Assembly: GCA_001792895.1 (NCBI GenBank)
Contig: MARA01000030.1
Coordinates: forward strand, 372,001 to 436,000
DNA length: 64,000 nucleotides
Direction of reading: 5' to 3'
Source: Lentinus brumalis
Lineage: Eukaryota > Basidiomycota > Agaricomycetes > Polyporales > Polyporaceae
Shown here: one piece after another, positions 12,604-24,375 of the stretch
How positions within the stretch are numbered: position 1 is the first letter of the stretch
Layout of the letters: each line of letters opens with the position of its first letter
The notes under the pieces: model-generated
Told to the model about the DNA's origin: nothing
What the model saw: only the letters and a program-made list of their open reading frames with translations
The model's database searches: none
Made by a program: the position numbers and the translations under genes

Positions 12604-15600
12604 CCGCATGTGCATCGGCACAACACTGCTCTGGCATCTCCGTACCAAGACGCGAGCAGCAGCAGAATCTGGAGCGCACGCTTCCCAACGAAAGCAGCCG
12701 AACACTAGCTCGTACGTCTCGGTTGCATGTTTCTGTGGGTCGCTAGCGTCATAGTATCCAATAGCCCACTACATTCGATCTCGTAGTTGTCGATGAACTG
12801 CCGTGTTCAGGTATGTACATTCCCCTTCATATGCTCACTCCCGTCGTCATCATAGCGCATCATGAATTCGATTACAGCAGCATGCTCTAGGCAAACGTGC
12901 TGGCCGTCGTGCGTCGGCCACACGCCTAGTAGCGGCTAAATACTAAGGTACGCCGCTGCCTTCTTCTGGTCCGGTTCGTGTCTCCGAAGGAGATCCTCAC
13001 TGACGTCGCTTCGTGGTCAGACTCAGAATGGAAACTGTACCCGTACCTGCGGAGTTAAATCCACTTCCCGTCGCAGCGGACGACTCCATGATGACAATAC
13101 CGTGCGCAGGACATGTCGAGAGACTATGCAAGGTCTACTGCTCGTGTGCAGCGGCGGCTCTGCGAGCGGCGAGCGAGCACTCACAGCTCGGCTTCTGGAC
13201 GTGTTTCGCGAGAGCGGAGAGCGGAGAGTGGCAGCCATCTCGCGAGCGGACACGCCGGAGGAGAAGACTTCGAAGCACATGTGAGGCATCGTACGGGTGC
13301 GTACCAGGCGAACCCTGACCGAGCCCTGTATTCGGTTGACAGCATACCACTCAAATAGCGGTGCGAACATGCGCGCTGTCATGGTACTTCGTACTTGGTA
13401 TTATGGATGCATGGACTGCTGGATGTTCTCTCCGATTCAGGCACTTTTTCAGCACTCTCTCGATCTCTCGATCTCTCGGCCGCATAGTACGACTTGCACA
13501 CTATACCAGTACCACGGGCTCTCAGACCTCTGTTCTCATCAAATTAATATTATTGAAGCTGCATTGCCTGCTATGGGAGACTTGTTCTATCCCGAGACCA
13601 GGATGCACCGCTAGCCCAGCCCTCCTCGGCCTAAACCACGTCCACACGGTCGCTCCGAGTTACTAGGGTCCCGACCGGAAGCATGTAAACTCTCGACATC
13701 ATGGAAGACTCTCGAGACACACGCCAATCCGCCAGCCTCCCACGACCGGAAGTCCTATCGTAGCTCGAAGCCAACGTCGCAGCGCTCTCAGCTGCTCAAC
13801 CAGTAGCAATTACAGAGAGCAGGCGGGAAGAAGCACGCAGTGGCGCACGGCGCAGGCATCGACTCACGTTCGCAGCAAGAACCGAGAAAATGTGGTATAT
13901 TTCGGGTCCCTGCCTGGACGATCATACAAACCGACGTCAGCTACACAATCAGCTCGGTACACAACCTCGAGCTCGCGAGTACCGTGGTTAAACCCCGCTC
14001 CGCGCAGCCAGCCCAAGCAACCGACATTCCCCAGCGAGTACCCGCTCACCCGCGCTGCCCGCAATCGCCGAACGTGACGACTCGGCGCACGCACATCTGG
14101 CAGTCAGCATGCCATCGGCCGCTCCTCCCGGACGTCGCCAGCACGCGCGACGGGTCGGAGTTGGCCGGGTGTCTGAGAAGAGCGGTGCGAGGAGCCTATA
14201 TCGAGACAGGTGGGCGGCGGAGACGGCCTCTTCAGTATTTACCCACCCACCTCTCGCTGCTCCTCCCTTCTGCACACGCACTCACCTCGTCCCCGCGATG
14301 TTGCTGCCACTCTCGCCCTCCGACGTACCGTCGATACGCCCTCGCGCCGTCGTGGACGTCACCAGAGGCCGCACAGGACTGTCACTCGGCGACGTGTCGG
14401 TATGTATCGCGAGGCTTCAGACAGGTGCACGTCGCTGACCTGTGTGCGCGTCGCAGGACGGAGGCTAGAGCCTAGAGGTGAGTGTTCGTCTCTTTCTTGC
14501 ATCTCATTCGCCGCATTGACGAGTCTCTGGCGTAGACGTACCGTGGAAGCGGTCTGCAGACAAGGGTCGGCCGAGCTATGGTGGCGGGAGCGAGAGCAAG
14601 AGCGTGCAGAAGAGGGGAGACGGACGCGGGGAAGGACGTAGCGGCGGGGCGTAGAGTACACATAGATATTATTGTTCTGTTCGAGGACACGACGGGAGCG
14701 GGCGAGCCTCAAGCAGCGAGGTCGGCGACGAAAGCCAGCTTGCAGACACCGTTCTGTGAGTGCCCTTCTCGCCTTCCCGCTCTATGCAACGCTGACCTCT
14801 CTGTAAGTCAGTCCGAACCGGCTTCACGCCGGTCGCCGCTGCGGCACACAAGTCCGCGAGTGCGTCTCATGCCGCCTGTAAGTCGCCCGACGTTCTTCAT
14901 GATGTTGTGCGCGGTATGACGTGCCTGTTCGTTTGTCAGGTCGCGATCTCCTCGGGCTAGCGACGTCGCCCAGATACCGAGAGTATGTCCTCTCCACAGA
15001 ACCTGTCTTGGAGCGCGCGTGGCTGGGCATGTGTGCGTGTGTTGCACTAGCAGAATTGTCTGTGGGTGCGGGGTAGGAGTGTCGAAATGAGCAGCTCGAC
15101 GCGATGAGCAGTGCAGGAGGTTCGAGATGGCACGATTGCCGGCAGTGCAGTCGTCGGAACGAGGCAGGATGGGAGCGCACCTTGGAGGCCTGAGGGCGTG
15201 GGCGTGGGTATGCGCCGTTGGTTTTCGAGTCCCGGAGAGAGCCGCGGGGCCGTTCATGGAGACGAGGGTGTGCGAAGCGCGAGGGCACGGGGGAAGAGCG
15301 GCTCATGTACGTACCTGGAGCAGATAGACGTTGCTCTGGAGAACCGCAGCAGTCAGGGCGTAATACACTTGTAAGTGGACTTGGTTTGCACGATGTTAGA
15401 GCCGTTATGACATACCTTTCGTCCAGATCTCGAGCGCAGCGCGCGCAGACTGCGATGGCGTGGCTGGTGCATGCGAGACGGCCAGAGGGAGAGTACGGCT
15501 GCGTACTCAGCGGCGGGGCGCAGCGAAGAGGACGCGAGCTACAAGGGGACAGAAGGCATGAGAGGGGTGAGGGATGCGTGCATACACACAGGACGTACCG

Positions 15601-15992
15601 CATATACTCGCCCCGGCTCTTGTGTGTGTGCAGTCCGGTATACAGGTCGCAGGCGGCGGGGACGGCGTGCCAGGGGCGGTTTCATGAGCGAGCGGAGCAG
15701 AAGCGAGAGCACGTTGAAGCGCGTGGAGGGACGGCGAGTGCAGGTGACCCAGAGAGTGCCCAGCGAGATCAGAGAGAGCGAGACCAGAGAGCGACAGCGA
15801 GGGCTCCCCGACGCATGACGTATATGTCCGGCATCCTCCGGTGCCTGCCACTGCCACCGTCTGCTCGTTGCTGCTTGGACTGTGCGGCATCTGGTCGCAT
15901 GGACCTCTCTGCTTTCCGCTCCGTGTGGCTGCTTGCTGCGACCGCTGGCTGACCTGCCTTCTCTCTTGCGTCAGTCGTCGTCCGGACCCTCG

Positions 15993-18921
15993 ATGTCTCC
16001 AGCATCTCCACGCCCCTTCCGTGTCTTTAGCTGCCCGCAGCTGCATGAAGGCGTCCCCGTAGCTCTCGGGCGCGACATCCCTCCTCGTTCATCGTCTACG
16101 CCACTCCTCTCTTCTCTTTTGGCCGACGTACTGGGACCTGCGTCAACTTCATCGCTCCGGGAGACACGCGCTCGGTCGGCGCTGTGTCGTCTGACAGGAA
16201 GCTGCTGTTTACTGTAGGAGGACGCAACGGCAAGACCGCACTAGACGTCCTTCTGTGCATGCGCGACGAGCATGGCTCCTGTCCCGTCTCGGTCGTCAGA
16301 ACATACCCCGAAACCGAGGTCTCCGGCATTCTCGCCGAGATTGAGGTGCAGATTCCGAAGAAGGAGCTGGTATATGCGTGCGCGCGTTGTGGGAGGTGGG
16401 AGACCCTCCATGGGCCGCGGTTTCGACGTTGCGGCGGGTGCAAGAGCAGGTATTACTGCTCACCAGAGGTACGTCGATTTCCCTATATTTCAGCCCACCT
16501 TCCCCGTCGGGTCCCTCTGTCTCCCGCGAGAGTCGGTTTTGCTTAGATCAGGTCGGCCACAGCGGCGTCCTACACTGAGCCAGTCCAAGATCGTGTCCAC
16601 GTCTTTCCCTGCGCATCGCTCCTTCTCAGCATGGATGAACATGAGACATAAATGAGGGGTCACCCTACTGGGGAACGTCCCAACAACCGGGAACTTGGTC
16701 CGGCGGGACTGTCCGGCAAATAATCCGCTGGACAAACTAGACTCATCCACAAGAGAGGATCGGGTTGTCACGTCGCGCCCCCCTTTTGTGAGCGGTTGCG
16801 CCTCCTAGCAGCGTTGCCCGTGGCCGCCTGCCACTATGCGGGCGCGACACTCTGATCTCTGCTTTGGCCCGATGTGCCACTCGCTTTCTCGTCAATGCAT
16901 ACGTTGTGCTGTCCGCGGCTTGCGCCACCCACTGGTCTGTGTCAATCATGAACCTTGTCGAGCTCGGTCATTTCCTCCGTAGCATGTACTACTACTGCAC
17001 ACTGTGCTCGATGGCGGCCATGACGTTTGAAACTGGCCAGCGACCACCAGATGGACACCCCAAGTGGGTGGCGGGACGGCGACACGAACGTCGGGGCCGC
17101 CGCGACGGTGGGGCCGTACATGCGTTACAGGTAGTGGCGTGAGCATTGCAAGGCGTTACACTCTTCGTGAGGTGCCAGCGCCGGCGGACTGTCTGCCGGA
17201 CAGATGCCCTGGTGGATCTGACTTTCTGCCTTACTGAAGATGTGCTCCTTCTCGCGCGACAGGCGATAGCAGCCATAGTGGGTGCATATATCTGCGCCAC
17301 TCGCACCTGACCCGAAATTTGATCGGCGGACTATCCACCGGATTGTCCGCCGCCCTGCGCAGATCATCACATACAAATCACAGCGACGGATGGCTTACCT
17401 GGTCCTGCTCCCGCCTTGACCGCCGCCGCCAAGTCCTGATGCCTCCTGATGCCTGAGCCGCCATGACCGACTCTATCGGCAGCACATACGCTATAGCCAT
17501 GTGATACGCCAACTTCGCGACCTGGGGGTACCTTTACCATCACCTTGTTCTTGCTTGACACCGTGCGCCGCGCGATGCTGCGTACCCGTTGCATCCTGAC
17601 AGCCCGCGTCGAGCTGCCCCCCCACCGGTGACCTCAGCCGGCGATGGTATCTGCCAGGCGCGTGGTTGACGGTGAGGTGATAGTCGGGAGCGTCGGGTGT
17701 GGAGGGCGGGGTGCATCGCAGGCAGTGGCCTCAACATCACGATTGGAGGACAACCTGCAAGGTCCGTACGCATGCGCGAACTGTCCGTCGGACAGACATT
17801 CCAGTCGAATTGACTTGACATCTGACCCGTGTCTCCTATTTGAGCGAATCTGACGCTGCCTCTGGACGTTCTCATCCATCGGGAGACGATCCTGAGACAG
17901 TAGTGTTGGGAAATCGGGGACCTGATGAAACGAAGATCGAATGTCGACGCTGCAGGACTCGGTGCTATTGCTTATGGCAGCGGTGTTATGGGGAGCATCT
18001 CGAAGTCGTTCACAAGTCGCTTCTTGTTTCGTGTGTACTAACGGCTTCCTTTACAGTGCCAGAGGCAGGACTGGGCGCCATCGTACCACCGGGACGAGTG
18101 CTCGCTTCTGAAGTCAGGCAAGGCCTTGCAAGTCGAGGAGCGGCGAAAGCTGCACGATAATGGGTGGTGGTTCGACCATGGATACTACGGTACGTCCTCG
18201 CACGCTCAACTTTCTGCTGGTCTCTTATGAGCTTCCAGGCGACTACAGCCTGCTGACGGACAACGGAGAGTTCACGTATGCGCGGGCGCTGGAGACTCTC
18301 GACTACGACTTCCTGGCGTACGGCCGCCGGTCGCCTCCGCGCGACGTACCGCCCACAGCATCTTCCCCCACTCCTCGTCGGACCTCATTCGCAGGCGACG
18401 ACGATGTCCCAGCCGGGTTCATCCCCGCCGACGGCCCTCTCGACCGCTACCTCCTCAGGCTCCACCGTTTCCGCAACTCGCCCGCTCTCGCACAGCTCTC
18501 GTACACCAACCTCAGAGCCATCGTGCCCAACAACTTCCCCTCGCATGACGTCCCGGCGTATCCTCCCCTCCCCGCCCTGCGCAGATCCTGGTCGCGGCCG
18601 AGCTTCGTGCGCACGGGCGACCCATCGTTTGACGAGCTCCGCATGGCGGGGTACCTGCAGCGGCACGGAACGCGGGCGGAGCGTCGCGCGCTCACTGAGT
18701 TTTCGGGCGTGCATGAGGCGTGCATCAAAGAGCGGCAGAGGCTCGCGGAGGTGCAGAGGACTCGGGCGTGCGAGAACGCGAAGCTTCTGCTGGCCCATTT
18801 GGTGGCCGCGGAGGACGTGTTCCTGCTCGCGGCTGGCAATGACCCTGCAGCGTACCTCGAGGCGGTCGCGACGAAGCGCCTCTATGAGCAGATATCGGCT
18901 CGGCTTTCGCCCAGCTCTTGA
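15993..18921 (+). pseudogene. MYND family A copy 2, frameshifted duplicate
   Basis: A roughly 3-kb duplicate of the 6.85-9.80 kb gene, including upstream sequence, the expanded intron and the 3' flank. The ATG used in copy 1 is lost; the next in-frame ATG is 15993. A one-base deletion relative to copy 1, just after ALGR (near 16073), shifts the frame through ALGRDIPPRSSSTPLL, while the correct frame resumes as FIVYATPLF and runs to YYCSPE at about 16468. Exons 2 (18059-18191) and 3 (18240-18921) remain fully open and close to copy 1. Either the gene is dead, or a shortened product begins in the N-terminal domain. Copy 1 is the better candidate for a working gene. Confidence 0.7.
16469..18058 (+). 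other. Expanded intron 1 of copy 2, with palindromic motifs
   Basis: Matches the 1.6-kb intron of copy 1 at both ends and in several internal blocks, with copy-specific indels. It carries the hairpin at 17325-17351 (counterpart of 8189-8215), CTGTCTGCCGGACAG at 17189-17203, and CTGTCCGTCGGACAG at 17781-17795 (counterpart of 8662-8674). A related cluster lies near 16700-16735. The CCG-N1-2-CGG spacing in these palindromes resembles inverted CGG half-sites, but a binding role is not shown. Confidence 0.5.
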
Positions 18922-19299
18922 TGTGTCCTCTGTTATTGCCGTGACGCTGGCATGCTTTTCGTCTCTCGGTTGCTGTGTCTGTGGAACATGTGCATGGTGG
19001 GCCTTCTGGATCACGACGGCTCAAAGCTTCGTTGTCAATGTAGTGTTATGTAGCAGGTTACCGCGTCGGGTGGCCTGCATGACATATGCATATATCCTTC
19101 TGACTACTGTACGGCAGCGTACTGATTCACGGCGAAGCCCTGAGATGACTGTCGGACTCCGCCACTACTCGGTCCGCCAGGAGCCACGTGCAACATGATC
19201 CGACACACGCCTTTGGTTCGTTGCACCTCACCATCGTACTACGTCGATGTCCCTTGTGCAGTCCTCTCGCATCTAGTCACCTCCATTCAACCGCTCACC
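18922..19299. other. Intergenic
   Basis: Contains the 3' flank shared with the 9.8-kb locus and then the presumed promoter of the next gene. No other feature seen. Confidence 0.4.
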
Positions 19300-20128
19300 A
19301 TGCCTACGGCCATCGATCGTTCCAACCCCCCTCACGATATAGTTATTCACTTTCGCGACTTTGTACAGGTCATACCTCTCGGCGATGATGGGAAACCAGT
19401 TCCACAGGGCCCGCTGCTGCTCAAGCGTCCCATGCCACGGGTTCGTACCTCTTGTCTTTCTTCCTCAGAGGCCACATCGACCGTGGAGCTAAGTGAGACA
19501 CCAGGACAAGATGGTCTTCGCGCCGACACCCCAGATCGACAACCTCTTCGACCCACAGCCCTCTGAGCCTGCGCTCTCGAACGACCTCTCCTCCTTCACG
19601 CAGGTGTTCATCTACACCCTGCTGCGGCAACGCGACGTCGCAGGACTGATCACGTACGCGGAATCGGTGCTCTACCACAACATGTTCGAGACGGACGGGC
19701 TCAAGTTGCGCTCGAACCGGGCGAGCCAGTCGTCTGACGTGCAAGCGTGCGCCGGGTTGCTGCGACGGGACCAGATAAACTCCGCCAGACGGCCACGCCC
19801 TGCGTTCTGGGATGATGATGCATGGGCGAAGGAGACAGCGAGACAGAGGCTGGGGGATATGGTGTCCATCATGCAGTGGGTCGGCTCTCTGCTGCAGGTG
19901 AACGAGTTCCAGGCCTTCCGGTATCGCTGGCCGGGATCCACGGAGCCGTACGAGGGCGATCCGGCGAAAGCGTCTGGGGAGTATGCCCATTACATGGGTG
20001 AGTTTCGGGAGATGTCAGAGGATTACGATGAGGTGCATGCGCGGAGATGTGCTGCGTTAGAGGAGCGAGCAGAAGCGAGGGTCCGAGAAGCGGAGCAGCG
20101 AGAGGCGGGGGCACGCGCGAGAGCCTGA
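19300..20128 (+). CDS. Hypothetical protein, 2 exons
   Basis: Exons 19300-19440 and 19505-20128 join in frame (PMPR to DKMVFAPTPQ) to about 254 residues. The start MPTAIDRSNPPHDIVIHFRD is chosen as the first ATG giving a hydrophilic, composition-consistent N-terminus; an ATG at 19195 is in frame but would add a low-quality leader. The middle (SSFTQVFIYTLLRQRDVAGLITYAESVLYHN) is predicted helical and the C-terminus is a charged helix rich in E, A and R, probably a coiled coil. No known domain is recognised. It sits between MYND family A copies, suggesting it may have travelled with them. Confidence 0.6.
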
Positions 20129-20297
20129 GGTACGTTCTTTGCCGTCGGCTCTCTGGGCATGAGATCGGACTGTGACATGTGATCTTCCGCGTGGCTAGAG
20201 ACGCACCCTTCAACATCGCTCATTCATTTCCCTTCCCGCTTACCTTGCGCAACGGCGGGAAAGTCAGCGCATACATCCCTCTCTTTCTCCTACCACA

Positions 20298-21600
20298 ATG
20301 TCCTTCCTCCGTGCCCCATTCCGCATCCTATCGTCTCCAACATTCAACGCTTCGCTCTACCCCGGGTCTGGAGTCGCCCTCGGACGGCACCATGCCTCGT
20401 GGTTCCTCGTCTATGCTACACGACCGATAATGGAGCACAAACGCGCCGCTCTCTGTCTCAACTTCGTCGTTCCCGGAGATCCCAGCTTCGTCGGCGCGCT
20501 CTCTTCTGCGGGGAAACCTGTCTTCACCATCGGAGGGCATACAGACGCCTCACGCCCCGTTATGGACGCACTCCTGGGCTTACGCGACGAAGACGGGTGC
20601 GCTCCCGTCTCCCTGACCGAACGTGATCAGGTGGAAAACCCATACCGCTTGCTTGCGGACGTGGAGGTGCTGCTCCCGGAGAACGAGCTTATACACGCGT
20701 GCGCGCACTGCGGAAAGTGGGAGACACTTCACGGACCGCGCTTTCTGCGCTGCAGCGGATGCAAGAGCAGGTACTACTGCTCCGATGAGGTTCGTCGCTG
20801 CTGTATACCGGGGCTCTATAGCATACTCACTTGCTCGCAGTGCCAGACGGACGACTGGAAGTCACAGTACCATCAAGGGGAGTGCGAGCTACTGCGGGAC
20901 GGCAAGGAATACGAGGTCGAATCTCGCCGGAAGCTTCACAACAACGGCTGGTACTTCGATTACGGCCCTCACGGTGCGCATATACCCACTCGTCTTTCCC
21001 GAGCAACGTGCTGACACCATATTCTCAGGTGACCAGACGCTGCTCACGGACTCCGGCGCGCACACATACGACCACGCCCTGCGCGAGAGCGATGTGGACT
21101 ACCTCGCGTACGGCCGCCGCTACCCTCCGCACGATGTCGTCCCGCCCACCATGCCTCGCCCGCCCCATGTCCCGCGCAACGATGTCTATCCACCCGGCTT
21201 TGTGCCCACTGGCGATGCGGCAGCAGACAAGACCATTCGCGGCATAGCATTCCTCAGAGCACACGGCATGTCTGCCGCCCTGGCAGCGATCCCGCCGAAG
21301 TACCCGGGTTCAAACGCCGTCCCCGCGCACGCGATCCCAGCGTTCCCGTCCCTCCCAGAGACACCGGGCTTCATGCCTACTGGCGACCCATACCTCGACC
21401 AGGAGCTCCTGTGCGCGTATCTTCGCACGCACGGGATGGATGCGGAGCATGACGAGCTGGTGAAGGTTGTGCATGCGCGCAGCGAGTCAATGCGTGAGCG
21501 GGAGAGACTCGCGGCTGCGCAACAGGAACGAACGCGGTTGGCCGTTGCGGCTGAGAGGAGATACTTGGAGAAACATTTCGGCGTGAGCTCAGATCAGTGA
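20298..21600 (+). CDS. MYND zinc-finger protein, family A copy 3 (compact)
   Basis: Exons 20298-20789, 20841-20973 and 21029-21600 give about 398 residues and are the cleanest family A model. Both introns are about 50-55 nt. The N-terminal domain carries MSFLRAPFRILSS, ALGRHHASWFLVYAT, CLNFVVPGDPSFVGALSS and FTIGGH. The MYND finger spans about residues 135-179: CAHC, x12, CSGC, KSRYYC, SDE, then CQTDDW and YHQGEC. The C-terminal half has DYLAYGRRYPPHDVVPP followed by two TGDP/TGDA..D motifs about 60 residues apart, each preceded by a GF(V/M)P motif, suggesting an internal repeat. It ends in a charged helix (ERERLAAAQQERTRLAVAAERRYLE). Role unknown; a protein-binding adaptor is the natural guess for MYND. 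Confidence 0.8.
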
Positions 21601-22208
21601 GCGTGCAGCCGTCGCCGGACCTGGCAGCGACTCGTACTGAGGTTGCAGGACAGCCTGAGGTTGTAGAACGTTGTAAGAGTGGCCATGAAATGTGGTTGAC
21701 TTGCCTGCATTGCCTGAGCTCGCGATTCTATCGCGCCGCGCCATCTGCATCGGTAGCATTGAGGAAGCTTCCAGTACGCCGCCTCGATCATCGATGGTAA
21801 GGAAGTGTGACGCGTCGCGTCTGAGGCCACGTGAATAGTGACGCGTCGTGCTTCGCGTCTGCCACACCGCTGGTGCTCTCTCTCGCCATGCTCTCCCTGA
21901 CACCGAGCACTAAGCACTTAGCTCCGATGAACCCCCCAGCTTTGAGATTGTATCACTACGTCTACATTTGATGCATGCACAAGTATATCCCAGGGCCCCA
22001 ACATCCGAACCATATATTCAGGCAATGAAAGTACTTAGAGATACTCGATTTTGCTCTGCGACCCCCACGGATAATGGCGCGATCGAACTGTTGCTCAGCG
22101 AGAAATACACTCCACCGTCACAAATTCTTTCCCCTTCACTCGAGCGCTGCCCTAGTTGTCCGCGTCAGCGACTTGCATCAACTTTCTCTCTCTCCTCCGC
22201 CCACCACA
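21601..22208. other. Intergenic
   Basis: Spacer between two tandem family A copies in the same orientation; holds the presumed promoter of the second. CT-rich tracts occur just before the ATG at 22209. Nothing else seen. Confidence 0.4.
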
Positions 22209-23579
22209 ATGCCATCGTTCTCCACCATCCTCCGCGCCCCCTTCCGCATTCTGTCTTCTGCGACGGTCACAACTTCAGCCTACTCCGCTCAGGACCATCT
22301 CCCCGGACTCGCTCTGGGACGTCATGCGTCCTGGTTCCTCGTATACGCTAAACGGCCCGTGCTCTCGTCAGAGCGCGTCGTGATGTGTCTCAACTTCGTC
22401 GTTCCAGGGAATCCCCACTCCGTCGGCGCAATCTCTCCGTCTGGCAACCCCGTCTTTACCATCGGAGGGTATGAGAGCGCCGCATGCCGGGTGGCGGACG
22501 CGCTTCGGGGGCTGCGCGATGAACATGATCGCTCGCCCATCGCTCCGACGCGGTGCTATCCCGCGCACAATCGCTATGGTTTGCTGGCAGACGTAGAGGT
22601 TCTTATCCCGGAGGATGAACTCATCCACGCATGCGCGTATTGCGGGAAGTGGGAGACGCAGTGCGGACCGGGGTTCTTGCGCTGCAGCGGGTGCAAGAGC
22701 AGGCATTACTGCTCCGAGGAGGTACGTCGTTGCAGAACAGTCACTCGCTCTGGTACTTACTCGCCTGTTTGCGCGCAGTGCCAGAAAGACGACTGGAAGT
22801 CGTAGTACCACGAGGGAGAATGCCAGCTGCTGCAGGACGGCAAAGCGTACCAAGTCGAGGCTCGCCGGAAGTTGCACAACAATGGCTGGTACTTTGACTA
22901 TGGCCCGGAGGGTGCGCATATATCCACCTTTCGCCTGCGTATCGTTCTGACTATATCCGAACAGGACACCAGATACTCCGTAAGGACACAGGTCCCCACA
23001 CATACGAGCGGGCCATGTACTCTACAAGAGCTCTGTGGGCTACCTCGCCTACGGCCGCCGCTACCCTCCGCACGACGTCGTCCCGCCCAGGAGACCCCGC
23101 CCACACCCACTGCCTCGCGACGACGGCTTTCCGCGTGGCTTCGTCCCACTGGCTACGCGTGGATGGACGAGGCAATCAAGCACATGCATATGCTCAATCG
23201 TGGAGGTTCCTCTCGGACGCTGAGAGAGGTTCCGAAGATGTACCCCATCTCGCAGGCCATTCGCGCCATCGACATCCCGGCATTCCCGCCGCTCCCGCAC
23301 ACGGCAGGTTTCGTGCCCACAGGGGACCCGTTTCTCGACGAGACGCTCCTTGGCGAGTACCTGCGCCGGCACGGGACGGCGACACTGGTGGGGGAGCTGG
23401 AGACGGTTGTGAATGCGCGGCGGGAGTCGATCGAGGCGCGGAAGAGGCTAGCGGTCCAGCGAGAAGTGCGGATGGCGAAGGCTATCGAAGCTGCGGAGAA
23501 ACCGAAGCGCTATACGAGGGGGACGTGCGTTTGGGAAGCGGTCTGTTCCAGGGGAGGAGACGGCTGCAGCTGCAGCTGA
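22209..23579 (+). pseudogene. MYND family A copy 4, nonsense and frameshifts
   Basis: Exon 1 (22209-22721, 171 codons) is intact and ends in the finger at KSRHYCSEE. Exon 2 (22779-22911) has the family length of 133 nt but carries TAG at 22803-22805, giving CQKDDWKS-stop where the copy at 20.3 kb reads WKSQYHQGEC. The exon 3 region has at least one frameshift near 23035 (before GYLAYGRRYPPHDVVPP) and another near 23140. After these the C-terminal part reads openly (IDIPAFPPLPHTAGFVPTGDPFLDETLLGEYL) to a stop at 23579. A truncated MYND protein could still be made from exons 1 and 2. Otherwise this is a recent pseudogene arranged in tandem with the intact copy. Confidence 0.8.
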
Positions 23580-24375
23580 AGGAGATGCTGGGTGGCAGTT
23601 GTGCAGAACGCGAAGGCCGCCTACACGGACATATGGTGTGCGTCTCTCATGTGAGCGAGTATCGCATCGTCCCTGTGAACCTCAGATCCGTACACAGGTC
23701 TGCGACTACCCCAAGACTAGTCTGACAATACTTCGTCTCCTCTCCCTCTCCTCTCCATCTCCGCTCCGCGACCACCCCATGGTGATTCGCAGTGTGGCTC
23801 AGTCTATCATGCTGAAGACGGAAATCGCACCGTGCCCCTTCCCAGGATACGCCACTGCGTGCCAACGTTCCCATACGCCGTCCCTTGCCCCAGCCTGTGC
23901 CCTCCTACCCACTTAGGACACTGCGTCGCCATCTGGAAGTCTCGTGCATGGCTTCACGGCGACATACTGAATGCTCACTCGAACGGCGGGAAGCTTCGGG
24001 ACCTACGGCCAACGCGGGCCATCACCGGGGGAAAAGAGACTCCGAGTGACCGAGTCCAGAGTCAGGAATAACGAGACCAGAAGAGCCTCCTAGTGACTCG
24101 GACTGACAGCATCGAGGATCTCCTGCAGACACATCAGCAGTGAAATCTGGAATTAGACGTCGAGGACGCCATAGGTGCGGCTCCCAGGTGCTCGGCTGAC
24201 TTCCTCCTTCAAACGACATCAAATAGAAGTCCACAGAACCGCAAGATCACCGGGGCTACGGTATCTCAGTGGCGTTTAGTCAGTATAGGACGCTCAATGC
24301 TCAGGCAGCATTCGCTCTCCGGGTCCTTTATCGGTGCTGGTACTCACCTGTAGACCGCGCACACACACTCCCGTC
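23580..24375. other. Intergenic
   Basis: No recognisable gene. The final stretch should contain the P450 promoter. Composition is unremarkable. Confidence 0.4.

Larger units (their letters stand above)
9800..15992. other. 6.2-kb gene-poor spacer with decayed repeats
   Basis: No protein family is recognisable on either strand. Three diverged versions of one segment (TTCGCTTCCTC..., about 100 nt) occur near 10.61, 11.05 and 11.61 kb. A cluster of four GTCGAC sites lies at 12.56-12.60 kb. CT-rich runs occur at 13.45-13.48 kb and in 14.2-14.6 kb. The last 120 bases repeat the upstream region of the 6.85-kb gene. Several GT/AG-like sites could belong to a non-coding transcript, but nothing supports a specific model. 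Confidence 0.5.

Noticed and set aside
16184..16546. An independent gene starting at 16184
   Set aside because: The frame begins inside the family A N-terminal domain without an ATG; it is the continuation of a frameshifted copy.
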